The notes below the pieces were generated by a model. That model was not told the DNA's origin. It saw only the letters and a program-made list of their open reading frames with translations, and did no database searches. Below, piece by piece: positions 51,401 through 64,000 of a stretch of 64,000 bases of DNA. How positions within the stretch are numbered: position 1 is the stretch's first letter; every line of letters starts with the position of its first letter. The stretch is from Chamaea fasciata (Eukaryota > Chordata > Aves > Passeriformes > Sylviidae). Where the stretch lies: positions 57,845,449 to 57,909,448 of the forward strand of contig JARCOQ010000005.1 in the NCBI GenBank assembly GCA_029207755.1, in the 5' to 3' direction. The translations under genes and the position numbers were made by a program.

Positions 51401-53401
51401 TTTGATTTTATTGCTTGACAATAGGGAGTAATTCTTTCTGAGCTTTCTCTTGAGATTCTTCTCACCACTTTATCGACTAAAGAATAGCTGTCTTCCATAT
51501 CCAGGCTGCTTTTCAAGCTGAATGAAAATTAGCCACCTAGGAAACAAATGTGGTGTTCTACTGGTTTTATGCTCTGATTCTCTGAAACCTTAGAGAAAAC
51601 TGAGGTTGAGAGGTAGTTGTTTAGTTTGTTTAAACAAAAAACAAATGGCCTTGTTCTCCTGGCTTTCAGTGAGCTCTTCAAAGTGTGAAGCTGCTATGGC
51701 CATATTAATAAATTTGGTTATTGAGATTTGTATGAATTGGCTTTTACAGAAATGTCAGTTTCAAGTGTTAAAAAGAATCAAGACATTTTTCCTTAGCTTA
51801 CAGGATAAGGTAAATAGAATTAATTCCCTGCATGTCCCATATCCTCAATCTCCCAGAATTACTGAGAATAAAGGGTAGAAGACAAGTCTTTAAAAACAGG
51901 TCCTGGACCCAGGACTATTCATCCTGATATCTAGAATTAAGAGATCTTACAAAAGATCCTAAAGTACTACAGAATCTGTGTATTTCATTTATATGGTCTA
52001 TTTAATAAACATTAAATAGCCTCAATTTGGTTGCAGAGGGACAATTAACATGCATTAAATCAGTACAAAACCAAAAACTGTGATGATAATAATAAATACA
52101 AGAAAAATAAGAGGCTACAAACACTTATTTTTCTTTTCCCTCCTCATTACTCCTGCTCTGTAGCTGCAATGCGAACATCCCTCTCTTTATTTGAAGTTAT
52201 TGCATATCATACTGTGATGTGCTACACCTGTTCATTTGCAGGTTTGTTTTTTAAGTGTATGGGACTTCTCCATCACAAAATAAGTTCTGCAGAAATATCC
52301 ATATGTTAGAAACCTGTGCTGTGAATATCTAAGTGCTGAAGAATACACTGCTTATTTTTAAGCAAACTTGCTGCAAAAACCTTAATGTTCCAGTGCTTTG
52401 TAGTACTTTTACTTCTGAAGACATCCAAGAGGATAGAAGAGAAAGGAAGGGATTTTACACAGTATTAGTGGAATAGTTTGGCATTCTGAAGATGTATTGC
52501 CTAGATCTCTACCACAATGAGCAAATGCTCTGCATGAACATGCACAGACAGCAAAATAGATTGCAGGATATGCTACAGTAATTTCTTCTTTGTTTCTTCT
52601 CAGTCTGTTCTAAAGTGTTAGGTGTGCTGATATAACCATGTCACTGTTCAGATTTTCCTTCCTCTGTTCCTTCAGAAATTCGTCCCAATACTTCTTATTG
52701 TCATGGAAAGGGTTGGCATGACACTGTTTTTCCTCCTTGTTGGGATTTCCAGGATATTGTTTTAGAAATACAATGATTCCATCTTGAGTGAAGTTATCAC
52801 AAAACATCAACACCAAATACTAATTAAATACTTAGTTCCTTGTGTGATGGAAGGAGTCAAGCTGAAGAACAGCTGGTAGATCAAAATTTAATGATGGAAA
52901 TATGCCTAAGCATTGCTAAGTTTTAGTGATATCCCTCAGTATCCACCCATAGAGATGTGATAACATTTTTCCATAGTCACAGTTGATGGGGGATGTGAAA
53001 TAGCTCAAAATGTGAATGCTCTGCAACATTGATTATATTGTACAGATATTTCTATTTTGCCAACTTGTTAACTTCATTAACCTTCTTAACCTTCATCTTC
53101 ATTTTTCTAAATTTGGATGGCAAACTTGTGCTTTCAGTTTAGATAAACTGAGTACAATTTATGATAGTTTATAATACAAAATAAGCCAAAGTTCTATTCA
53201 ACATTATGCAAAAATTCATACACTACCCAGAGGTAATTTCTGGGACCATTTGCTGTGGCTCCTACTGAGTCTGTAACAGAAAAAGTGCCAGTGTATGATA
53301 TTTGAAGTTGTGTTTATGCTGGCACAAGTATTAACAGAACTTAGGGATATTGGAAAAGGATGATTGCATTTCTCTTACATTCCTTTTATTTTAAAATTAG
53401 G

Positions 53402-53452
53402 TTTTCACTGAGCATGTCGCTGTCATCTGAAAAATGACATGCTCAGTGAAAA
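53402..53452. other. Perfect 17-bp hairpin, 17-base loop
   Basis: The left arm (53402-53418, TTTTCACTGAGCATGTC) is the exact reverse complement of the right arm (53436-53452). With one bulged T the stem extends by four pairs outward (TAGG with CCTA). The whole structure is about 60 bases, the size of a short microRNA precursor, but also what a replication template switch would leave. I recognise no known microRNA in it. Confidence 0.85.
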
Positions 53453-53456
53453 TCCT

Positions 53457-56400
53457 ACCTTTAATAACAAAAAGTTAGATCTTATCTCAGGGTTATTGTC
53501 TTGTAGCTTGTAGGAGAATTCCAGAGATTTTTATCACCCAACCTCTTCCTTGCCATATTTGGATAATTACTGCTTTAATAAGACAAGTCATTTTGTACAC
53601 CACTTGAGTGCAGCAGCCCTTACAGACCAGTTGTATTTCCAAAACTGACCGAAATACGGGTCAGGATCTGATATCTGCCACACACAATTATCAAACACAG
53701 AAACAGTCTCTCTGGGAATGGTGTTTCTCAAAACGACATTAACACAAACTGGGAGATACGATTAGAAGCAGGACTGAAATAAAAATGTGTTTCTCACACA
53801 GTGCTTCCTAATAACATAGCCAGTATCTTTTATCACTAGTTTCTAACATGTACTGCTAATCTCAGGCAGTGAAAAGTTATTTATTGAGCCAAGTTGCCTT
53901 TGGTTTATGAGCCTTTAGGAGATTGTTGCTTCACAGTTATGAGCTTTACTCTACAAATATAATGTCTAGAGACTTTCTGCTAAAACTCAAGATTCCCACT
54001 CAGTCTCCTAATTTTAGAGATTGATAAAATGTGGCTTGCAAAAGGGCTAATCCTCTCCAAGACTGAAGTAAATAAGTCTACTGAAGTAGGCAGGAGTTGG
54101 AAGAGCAATTCTTGATTACATTTCTCCTCTTCCTTTTCTCAAATCAGATGAGCAGGACATAGCTGGTAGCTCATCTCCCACTGAACTCTCCTGCAGGTGA
54201 GAAGCTGATGCTTCTTGTTGAAGAGCTCCAAAAGCATTTAATGACTTGCAAATTTGAACAGCACTTAGATGATACTTTATTTATAAGATACATTTGGAAC
54301 ACTGTGTCTCATAGACGCTGATAGAAGAGGTGAGTGAGTGCCTTTTGAAGAGCTCGGTAAAAGTGTCAAAATAGTACATCAGAATATGCAGAAGTTGTTA
54401 ATGGATCGGTCTTGAAAATACACATTGCAAGTCAAATATTCATACTTGCATCCAAAACCTTCCTCAAACACTGACAGGTGTGTATTTCTTGAAATCACTA
54501 TTCCATGACTCATTCTCCTTTATCTTCTTCCAGGAATGTTATTTCTAGTGGAGTGAAGCTAATGTGGAGGGATGAGGTCATATTAAAGATAACACATGTC
54601 AAACACAAGATGATGCTTCCTACATAACACCAGTCCTATTCCTGGTTTGAACCCTCACCTACTCTTTGAAGATGACTGTTAGAAAGGTTTTCCTCATTGA
54701 GTTAACTGCCTAGTGTCAACATATCCTTGGAATGAAGACCAATTGCCACACTGGTATTTCACAGTGCTTCTCCATGAAAGCATGTCCCATATGGATGAGT
54801 ATGGTGCATCCACACTTCTATTGCATTGAACATCTCCCAAAGATAAAGCAAAATCTTTGCCAGAATCCAAGTCCTGAAGATGCAATTGATGCAAGAATGA
54901 AGTCCTACCAGCTCTCAACCTACTGGAAGTTCCGGATGGTCATTGACTAGTGAACAGCACTTTGATACAGTTTCCATCTAATGTCTAACACTGCAGCACA
55001 GTATTTTCTAAAACAAACTGAAATAAATTATGCACATTGACCATACAGATGGGAATTCAGGAATATGCAACAATCTTAGTTGTGACTATTTGACACTTTT
55101 GTTTAATGAGGAAGCAAAAATGCAGTAGTAATCTTTCTGAGGCAAGGACTTGGTATTAAATCAGAATTTTATACCAAAATGTCTGTGTTCCTCCAACTAA
55201 TAATTTATCAAATCTATCCAAACCAATTCACAGAGAGCAGAAGTCTAGAACTAATGTGACACTGGCATAAAGAAAGTCATGTCAGAAATTTTAATGCCTG
55301 TTTTTCCACTTAAACATGCGGTGTTGACAAGCTTTCTGTCTCAGTTTGTATGGAAAAAATATGCCTTTGGGGATAAACACAAAACCAGTACGAAATACGA
55401 ATAGAAGACCTCGTGAAATTATCAAAAGAGAAAAACCATTTGGGACAACCATTTTTTCCCACTGACTAGAAAATTCTATTCCTGTTGAGTAAATCTACAA
55501 GGCACCTAGCGGCTTTTCCTAATTTAAGACACTTTCCATTATACTCTGTTAAAGACCATGTCAAAAGCTGGTCCATCAGCTCAGATGTGGTGCCAATCTT
55601 CCATGCATGCAGATTCATTATGAACTTTCAGTCTCATGCAAACGACTGCCAGAAAGGTCCTCTTGTATTTGGGAGAGGACTTCTAACCTGACTACAGCCA
55701 TCCCAATTTCTCTCTTTATTTTTTCATGTTATGAAATCAGTGTTACCTTAGTATTGTGACAAGCTCATGTCTTATGTCACCTTCTCCTTTTGGCAGACAA
55801 AAAATCCAGTGCAATTATCTACTTTCAGTACATTAGTAGATTCTCAGTCTTTTCAAGATTTATATCCATATTGTCTATTGAGAGGAATAGTTCTTGTCTT
55901 GAATTACACTGAAGGTCTTTTTTTTTTTTTTTAAGAACAGTAGATCCTTAAAAAACATTTTGTTTTAAAAATTTTGGGTCATAGTTACAAATTGTAAATC
56001 AGTCAAATCTGGAAAAGTTACAAAGACCAGATTAATACAAAGCTGAGCTGTGTAGAATGCCAAAATTAAAGGATAATGCTGGTTTTTTCATAGAAAATAA
56101 GATATCCTATATGTATTTCTTCATTTAGTCAATCAAAACTACTTATTCTATATTTAATCCGAATGATATTTTTGGAACCTCTCAAGGTATTAGCGAAGAA
56201 GAGGAGGCAACAGTAGGCAGTTAAGAGATCAGTATTTTGAGCATTCTTCATCATGTCCTGTACTTCCTTTAATAAGTAAAGGAAGGTTCATATAAAATAT
56301 TTAAAATTAAGTTTCTTATTCCCATTATCCAGGATTTGCTATTGGTTACAGGTGTTGTAGGTTTCATGTTTTGCAGGATAAATCTTAAGCTTAACTACAG

Positions 56401-59400
56401 TGATTACACTTTCAATTAAGCTATAGATTTTGAGTAGCCCTGAAATAATTAAATTAAGGAGACTGTGGCATTTAATTTTACCTAGCAAAATATTTGCTAC
56501 AACTTGGAAGATGAATATTATCATAAAACTTTTCCTTCATCCATAATCTTTAGTGGTTCAAGTGTGCCAGAAATCTTGATTTGTCAGCCTAGTTGACACT
56601 GTGGTTGATACAGCTTGAGATGATCTATATTGTCCATAAGGGAGCATCTCCCCATGCTGTGCACATCTAAGAAAGTTGGTTTTGGTAGCATAAAATTATG
56701 ATAACTTATCTTTCATTCTGTGCAATTACATTATGTAATTTTCCTTTTTGTCCCCAGGAGAATAACTGCTCTACAATTGTGATAGTCTGACAGGTTTAGA
56801 GTTATACATGTTCTCTGTAGTGCACTTTTCCTGATGAATTTATCAGAAAATTACTCTGTTACTGCAGCAACCATGATGAGACGCTGAAGCAATGAAAGAG
56901 AAAAATAGTTTTACCAAGATACAAGAGAGTAGGAATATTACTGTAATCAGTTAAACTCTTATTAATGTTTAGTGTTTTCTGTGCATATATATATAAATGG
57001 AATACCCTCTGTTTTAATAAATATGATAACAAGGACATAAAATGAGATTGTAGAGCACCAATTATCTTGGAATTAAGCTTTTCTTTGTTCAACAAAAAAT
57101 TACATGTTTTTAACATTGTAAAATTTAATTTCTGAAGAAATTCTAAGGAATATGTCCTGGTTTGATTTGGTTTGGGGTTTTTTGTTGGCTGGTTAGCTTT
57201 GGGCGTGGGTTTTTTCAATTGATTTAAACACAACCCCATGATCTATCATTTTCTCTACTGAGGCTCCAGCTCTCATGACCTCACATCTAAATACCTTTTG
57301 GGCTTGTTGGAATTAGTTTAGTAAAGCAGGAAGAACATTTTCTACAACCAATCTGGGGATGAAGTTTGAAACTGCCCCTAGGGTACAATATATGCACAAT
57401 TTTTATTATCCCTTCAGAGACAAATTTCAGAGCATTTCCTTGACTTAAACAAGATTTGTTTTCAATAAACTTTCATACTGGACAAGGTACATAGCATGAA
57501 CCCTGGGCATAGTAAAACTAAGTATTTTTTATGCTATGTTATCTTATTTGGAGAGCATTTCTCTGGTAGTATGTATAAAATTCCTTTTTTTCACTTTGCG
57601 TTTTGTATCCTCTTACAATTTAACTTTTGTTTGTGTATAGCAGTTGTTTGCTTTTACCATGATGGAAAAGGTTTCTTGATCATTGCGATGCTCACTTCAT
57701 CCTTTGGAAAACATGGAATGAAAAAAAAATGAATAAAACTAAATAATTTCACTTCAGACTTCATTGATTTATCACTTCATCAATGAGAGATCCAAACTTT
57801 CACAGTCTACTTTTCCCAACGCATATTTTTTATGTGTCCATCCAGAAAGAGCAGTAGTCAGTCCCCAAAGCAGAGAATATCCTAGACAAGCCTGCAAATG
57901 AAGGTAGCTTGTTCAAGTGCCTCATTTTCTTGAGCCTTCCTATCTTGTTTCTTTTACATCTAGAACAAGCATGGTCCAGATGTATCTAAATTAAAGCTGA
58001 GTACTTCAATCTGGAAAGCTGGAGGATATTGTGCTGGGAGATACAGCTGGGAAACGACTCCTAAAAGTTCTGTGAAAAATGGGACATTTTCCCAGGATAA
58101 GTTGAAGTTTTGTTCATTATTTAAAGAAGAAAATAATGACTCATGAAAGATCTATGCGCATATATTTGATTCATTTCACATTTTAAATTCACTCTAACAC
58201 CTGAGACGTCTTGGAAAACAGCCAAGGACAAGTGTGCTGGCTAAATTTTCACTTCTTTCATTTAAAATACTAGGGCTTCTGTACATGGGTTGCAACATCT
58301 GAAACTCAATGTTTTTTCAATTTTTTAAAAAAGATTGTTTCATTACCTTTATTTAAGCTGATCATTTAACCTTTTAATCCCTTATTGAGCTATCCCTTTC
58401 CTTGGTAAAGTACTGCTAACCTTCGCTGACAGTTCCAGCTGTGCAGACAGGGAGGTAGGAGGTGGTGTTCTAATTTCTGTTTTCTTTCCTCTATTCCTGT
58501 ACATTGGACTTGTCCAACTTTGTGGGAACAGAAGCTGACAGATGGCACTTGAATTGCTATTGGAAAGAGGAGTGGCGTCATTCCAGGGAAACATATTGTT
58601 GATCTTTGTTTCATAAATGGCCAACATGTCACCATTTGCAGGGTCCAATTGCCCAAACAAGAAATGGAATATCATCATTTACCCTCATCTACCTTTTACT
58701 CTGGGTAAAATTGAAATTATCTGTGTGTCTTCTTGCCTCAGCTTCACACCTCTGCACCAAGACTACTGAATTATGTTGATTGCTCTGCAGTCTGCTTAAC
58801 TGAGTAGATGTGCTGCCTGAGGAAGGGTACCCACTTGGTCATGGGTTCCTGCAGGATCTTCACTGGCCAGAACCTACCTGGGTGAATATCCCAGTGATGG
58901 AGGAAGCCCTTTTCTCCCCTCTTATCACCACAGATAGCCTGCCAGACTAGTCTAGCTGAGTTCTTTAACATGATTCCGCAACAGATGCTCATTATTTCCT
59001 TATCCTATAATTCATTTCAGGATTTTTTCATGTAACACTGCATGTACTTTTGAAAGAAGAAGTACTCATAGGGAGTGTTCTTAAGCAGAATAAATCTTTG
59101 AAGTTAAAGTTGAGGACAATATAACTTTTTGTACTTAATTTTTGAGTAAGCGGTTGTAAATATTTATGAGCTTGAGATGGTTTTCACTGGCTAAATAATG
59201 TCAGAACCTGGTGCACCACAATACTAAAGTTCTGCTGAAAATATAGTAGCACAATTCTATTTATATTGAGAGGATCTTAAAATCTATCCTCTCTATCTCT
59301 CCTAAAACCCCACCTAGGGTTTACCCCAGCTTATCAAACGTTAATTCAGTGAATTCTTCCTCATCCTGGTATGTATGAGAGTAAAGGAGGGAAGAGGAAG

Positions 59401-62400
59401 AGTAACACAAAGTAGAACAAAACATGTATAAAGGTGAACAGAGTGGTCTGTCATTCTGAATGTTTCAAACCAGAGCAAAAAAATATACACTGTGCTTCTA
59501 TTTGAGTACATTATGCAAAAACTTCCAGGACAAAAGTGAATCCAAATCTTAGAGTTTGCTAACAAAGCTACAGGAATACAGTTGAAGCCCTCTGTTTTGA
59601 GAGTTATAACTCTAGGGAGAGTGAAAAGCAGGGGTTTTTTTTAACTACTAACTGACAGTGGAGGCTTTGGTATAATGAGAAACCATTTAGCACTAGATAA
59701 CTGAGTCTGCTCCAAGGCTTTCTTCATCCTGACCTCCGGATGTGATTCCAGCATCAGGAGTCAGGGGAAAGAGTAGAGGTACCATAAATGTGCCTGAGAG
59801 GAGAAATATGACTGCTCTTTGTCTTGCTTCCTGCAACAGTATGTTCAAGTTCAAAGGAATCTCTACTCTGCAGGGGGGAAAAAGAGGCACATAAGGGCTT
59901 TCATAATTAGCAAGGTTAAGTAAAAAGATGAGGTACCTCACAGCTAATTGGGAGTTAAGTCAACAGGGAAGCTGCCTTCAGATCACAGGACCAAAAACTT
60001 CCTGATGGTGATTAAACACAAAAAAGCAATTTAGTTTACTCTGTATTCATTAAGCAAGCCCGTGTGTGCTGAGGTTTGAGATTTGCTATAGCTGTTAGGT
60101 CATATATTACGGCAAAGGAGATTCAATTAACAAATAATGAGACAAACCCTGCACTGGAGATGCAAAGCTGCTCTAAGCTGAATGCATTAAAGGTCTAGCC
60201 CAAATTGGCTGGCTGCTGCTGTGTTGAACTAGTGAGATCAGACAGGTGTGAGTTCCAGGGAGTGGGTATCCAAACAAGAGCAATGCCAATGGCTGACAGA
60301 CAGTGCTGCTGAGAGTAGCTTTCCAATGCTAATAGAAATTCTCATTAACACAGCAGATAGCAGACACAGAAACGAAGCACCTGAACCTTGATGGAATGAA
60401 CTGAAAAGTAAAAATATTTTTTTTAAAATCTTTACTGTTCGGACAACAAAAGTCTGTGTGAAAATCTTTGACTCCCTTAAGTGTTCAAGGAAAATAGCAA
60501 ATGTTTTTAGGCATTGCATATAAACAACAGATCACTTTCCCCATTTTCATGTCTGTTATAGCTGTCCTTGGGCCAATGTAACTTGTGCCCTTTTCTGTTT
60601 AACTTGTGGTCTGTATTTACCTCCTCTGACTATGGCGGGAGCAGCAGCAATTCAATGTCCTGCAAGGGGCACTAATGCAGATTTGAAACAGGTGAGTGAA
60701 CTAAAATGTGCTGGAATATTACTTGGGTAGACCAAATTTCTGCTGGTAAATGCAGCAGCATTGACCACATCAGGTAGCTATTTTAAAAACCAATAGTTAT
60801 CTCTAAGCCACTGGAATAACAATCAGCATCCCTCTTTTTCGTCTAATTAACTTGTTGCATGAATTCAACACCACAGGTTTTTGTCCTTACTTTGCTGAGT
60901 TGTATCCTGAGTCAGTCCATAAAAATTCAGAGCAAACTGTTCCATGAGATTCAGAAGAAAAATATTCTGAAATTCAGTTGGTCTGTGTTCAGGGTAACAC
61001 ATTGCAGGAATGGAGATAAGAATTTGAGGTGAGGATGGTCACTTTACTAAGCACAATAAACTTATTTTTTGGATTGCTAGTCACCTTACCTACTTTTACC
61101 AAGATTTCTTATACTTAGAAAAGTTTATCTTTTCTTCCTAAACACAAGCCAGTGGTAAGGTAAGTATAGATAGGGAGAAGTGTATCTGTATATATATCTG
61201 TACGAGATAGGGAAAAGTGTTATTTGACTGGTGGGGAGGAGCAAAATGTTTCAATGAACAGAATCAGAAGATACGGAAAAATTGATAATTAACACAGCAA
61301 AAAAAAATACTGTCTTACTTTCATTTTAGAAAAGCAATAAATGAAGTCAGGACTGAAATTTCAGCAGAATATTACATGACTTTGACTGTTTTTCAGCACA
61401 TCCTGTGTCTGTCTTCCTTGAGTCACCCAGTAAGATTTTTTCACCTCTATCCATTTCTCTATAAAGAAAAAAGAATGTTTTAACATGACTTGGTACTTTG
61501 ATGTGCTAATTTTTTTTCAAAGCCAGAATTTCTAGGACTGGGCATATTTGGTATCAATGCAAGGGCAAGCCAGAAGATCAGTCTTTCCTGGGCCAGTATG
61601 ACCATTACCTGCATGCCATGGCATATATTTGTGACTCATTCTTATGAGTGACTTTTTTCTATTATTTTTCTTATAATCTTCATCATGTACAGGAGGAAAA
61701 ATTCATGCAAAATAGCAGCTGCTCATGACAGTGATGCCAGTTTCTTCCTTCTCCTTTTACAATATGATAATTGAGGATCTATAGTTTTTTCCACTCAGCA
61801 GGTTACAATAACCTGTAGTAAATGGGTATTTTGGACAAGCCTGTTGCTGAAGAGGTTTGAGGGCATTTTTAAAATATTAAGACAATTTATATCAAGTTCT
61901 CTAAAGAGTCTGACACTTCCCCTTAGTGGACCAGGGTTACTGCTGACTGACCATCCTGCAGTGTTTCAACCATGTATCTCAGGCACTTATTGGTGCCAGA
62001 GGTGATAAATACCAAACAGAACATTCTGCAATAATAGTAGAAATTACCAAGATTAGTAGCTACATGTATGTGTGCAGGGTCACTGCATCTGTTAACCATG
62101 CAGTCAGCCCTGTAGTTTCACGAGGGAAGTTGTGTTCCTCTCAGGAAGCCCATGAGGTTTCCATGACCTGGGTCCTTCTGTGCTGAGCCTTCGGTTCTTG
62201 TGGCTCATCTGGTGACTTGAAGGACCTTAAGTAATGGGGCTCTTCAGGGGTCAGATAATCTGAGCCCTACTGTGAGTGGGATCATCTGGCAGGGAGTTGC
62301 GCTCTGCAAGATATGAGCTGTCTGCTTCTGCTGCAGCAGATGGACATTGCAGCTTGTTGAATCCATATGGGTAACACCTAACTCTCCCCATGTCCCTCCA

Positions 62401-64000
62401 TGTATACAGCACGTTTGAGGGGGCAACTTCTGAGAAAAAGGTCAAGAGCTGTGTTGGGAGCAGTCTGGTGTTGTGATGAATCAATCAAATTCTGCCCACC
62501 CAAGAATAATACTTCAGTCATGATTCAGTAATAGCCCTTGAGTTAGGTGGTGCCTTGAAAGCCACAGGGATTTATCCAAAGAATGTGGTGAGGTTTTACA
62601 ACCCAAAGATGACGTATCAAATTAGACTTTGTGAGCTGTTGCAGCAGATTCAGTCCTCATTCCAGTATGGTGTCATTATTTTATAAGCTGAGATATATCA
62701 CATGAAGTGTATTTCTTCCACAGCTCAAAGTTATTTATAGGGAAATCAATAAAACACTTCAAGTCAGCTGTCATTGTGACAATTATGGAAAAATATTAGC
62801 CTTCATTTGCTGGTGGAATTTTTAAGTATTTTCCAAATTAATTATTCCTCTGAGGATGCAAATGATCCAACTTTAAATTAAACAACTGAAATATCTGACT
62901 TTTTTATAATGTATGCAATCTTTAGAAAAATCCATTAGTGTGTTTAAGCATCCATTTTTGTGTTGCACTGCCCAACGTATTTATCTGGTATAGACTTGGT
63001 GCAGTGGCAGATGAAATACCTCCAAAATTACAAATTATATTCTGTTGCTCATTTAAATTTCCAGAAAAGGAATACTTTTTATTTTTAGATTTCCAGTACA
63101 CTCCTTAGCCAGACTGCCTGGTATCAACTTCATAATGATGATAGTAGGCAATGAAACTGAGATCCTGCCCTGCCTGAGCAAGCACTTGAACCCTGCAGCA
63201 GCAGTTCACCTGTTTTCCAAGTGAATTATATCTGTCACACTTCCAAAGCTGATTCTTTCAGCAGGTAATTAATTTTTCACAGCATCCTGCTTGCAGAAAT
63301 GCTGCCAGTGGGGAAGGTCCATGGAATAAGCAGGGTCCAATCAGGTTGGCAGGCAGGAGCAAAGACATCCTGGGGGAACCCCAAATGCCACAAGAACAGA
63401 GTCCTGCTCCAAGCTACACCTAATATAGTGACAAATCATGATTTTGCATAATATCAAGTAAACAGGGTTTGCCTCTTTTTTCAGTGTATATTTCAAATGT
63501 GGTTTATTCTTTGCCGCCACAACAAATGTAAATTTAATTGGTTGCCTCCCTGGATTCCCTTTGCTTTCTTATGGATACATTATTGCTATTTCCGCTCTCT
63601 TGCATGCATTAAGTCTGCTTTGGATGCTTCCAAAGAGAGAAACACGTGAAAATGTTGTGTGTTGGGAAAAAATCAGATTTTACTGAGGTGGGTATATTGT
63701 TTCAAATGTAGATAATTCTTTGATCACAGCAAGAGTGAAAGGAGTGAGAAACCAACAACACTTGGAGGAATTTAATGAAGGAGAACAAATATGATACAGG
63801 ACTTTCAGATGCACAAGAAAAAAAATTAATTCAATACATATGGAGAAAAGTCAGATGATAAATAGTTGTTGAGGGTTAGGTTTGTTACTTCTTTCTCTAA
63901 AGAATTTTTTCCCCATAAGTTACCAAGGAGACCAAGTGTTGGATACTTGAGAGTACTTAGCTGAAACAAAGAGGTGGACAAATTTGCAAGGGGGAGATAA
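53457..64000. other. Intergenic, no gene supported
   Basis: Open frames are 126 codons or fewer, without recognisable domains. A 15-base T run lies at 55918-55932. A 15-base near-direct repeat pair sits at 61169-61183 and 61206-61220 around an AT-rich core. GC-richer mixed sequence lies at about 62100-62480. Candidate conserved non-coding blocks are at about 60541-60690, 62680-63060 and 63481-63600. In mammals the 3' neighbour of SYT10 is PKP2, but no plakophilin exon was seen here. Confidence 0.65.
62680..63060. promoter_or_regulatory. Candidate conserved non-coding element (unverified)
   Basis: This is an AT-rich, non-repetitive block with closely spaced transcription-factor-like words: TGACAATTATGG, CCAAATTAATTATTCC, and ATGCAAATGA (an octamer/POU site). 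The density resembles developmental enhancers in gene deserts. This is visual judgement only; no alignment was possible. Confidence 0.2.

Larger units (their letters stand above)
32053..53400. other. Intergenic, no gene supported
   Basis: No exon, RNA gene or intact mobile element was recognised. Purine tracts lie at 32576-32604 and 36460-36492, and an A-rich tract at 46349-46404. Small hairpins are at 37543-37561 (8-bp stem, 3-base loop) and 51346-51365 (8-bp stem, 4-base loop). AT-rich blocks with homeodomain or POU-like words, possible conserved elements, are near 35281-35560, 40741-40930, 43090-43330 and 44990-45130. A GC-richer patch lies at 34200-34560. Confidence 0.7.

Noticed and set aside
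54694..54950. Overlapping frames on both strands (74 and 72 codons), suspected transposase fragment
   Set aside because: No catalytic motif or terminal inverted repeats seen.
56859..57239. 126-codon minus-strand frame
   Set aside because: Its N-terminal part is a translated low-complexity tract (PTPKANQPTKNPKPNQ). Nothing supports coding use.
58771..58992. 73-codon minus-strand frame with many Trp and charged residues, looking protein-like
   Set aside because: I could not tie it to any retroviral, viral or cellular family, and it has no flanking exon or longer frame. Only a database search could revive it.
22451..64000. Search for PKP2 exons, tRNA genes, intact retroviral or LINE coding regions, and CRISPR-like arrays
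   Set aside because: None was recognisable. CRISPR and operon features would not be expected in a vertebrate nuclear genome.

Overview
This is vertebrate nuclear DNA, most probably from a bird. It is AT-rich, CpG-poor and has long introns. It carries one clearly recognisable gene, the 3' two-thirds of synaptotagmin-10 (SYT10), on the + strand. The bird assignment rests on the compact layout, the near absence of SINEs, and one short CR1-like LINE tail in the first intron (2812-2887). The protein alone only says amniote or other vertebrate.

Layout: 1-4899 is intron upstream of the first visible coding exon (intron 2 if the gene has the usual seven exons). Five coding exons follow: 4900-5464, 16558-16678, 17027-17198, 18698-18827 and 19913-19984. 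All have GT/AG borders, matching phases and an uninterrupted 352-codon frame ending in TAG at 19982-19984. They encode the end of the cytosolic linker, all of C2A, all of C2B and the short C-terminal tail. The start codon, the membrane segment and the N-terminal cysteines are not in the window. A 3' UTR of uncertain length follows, possibly to about 22.5 kb.

From about 22.5 kb to 64 kb I find no gene I can support. There are only short chance open frames, simple repeats, A-rich tracts, two clean hairpins and a few AT-rich blocks that look like candidate conserved non-coding elements. This fits a gene-poor flank of SYT10.

The protein is a vesicle calcium sensor. C2A keeps all five calcium-ligand aspartates. 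C2B keeps four, with Glu at the fifth place, as is usual for the SYT3/6/9/10 group. I found no undescribed biological system. The most checkable oddities are a TG-repeat splice acceptor at exon 3, a 66-base A tract 70 bases upstream of exon 4, an AATAAA just inside intron 3 after an in-frame stop, a 17-bp perfect hairpin at 53402-53452, and an unexplained 186-codon open frame in intron 3.
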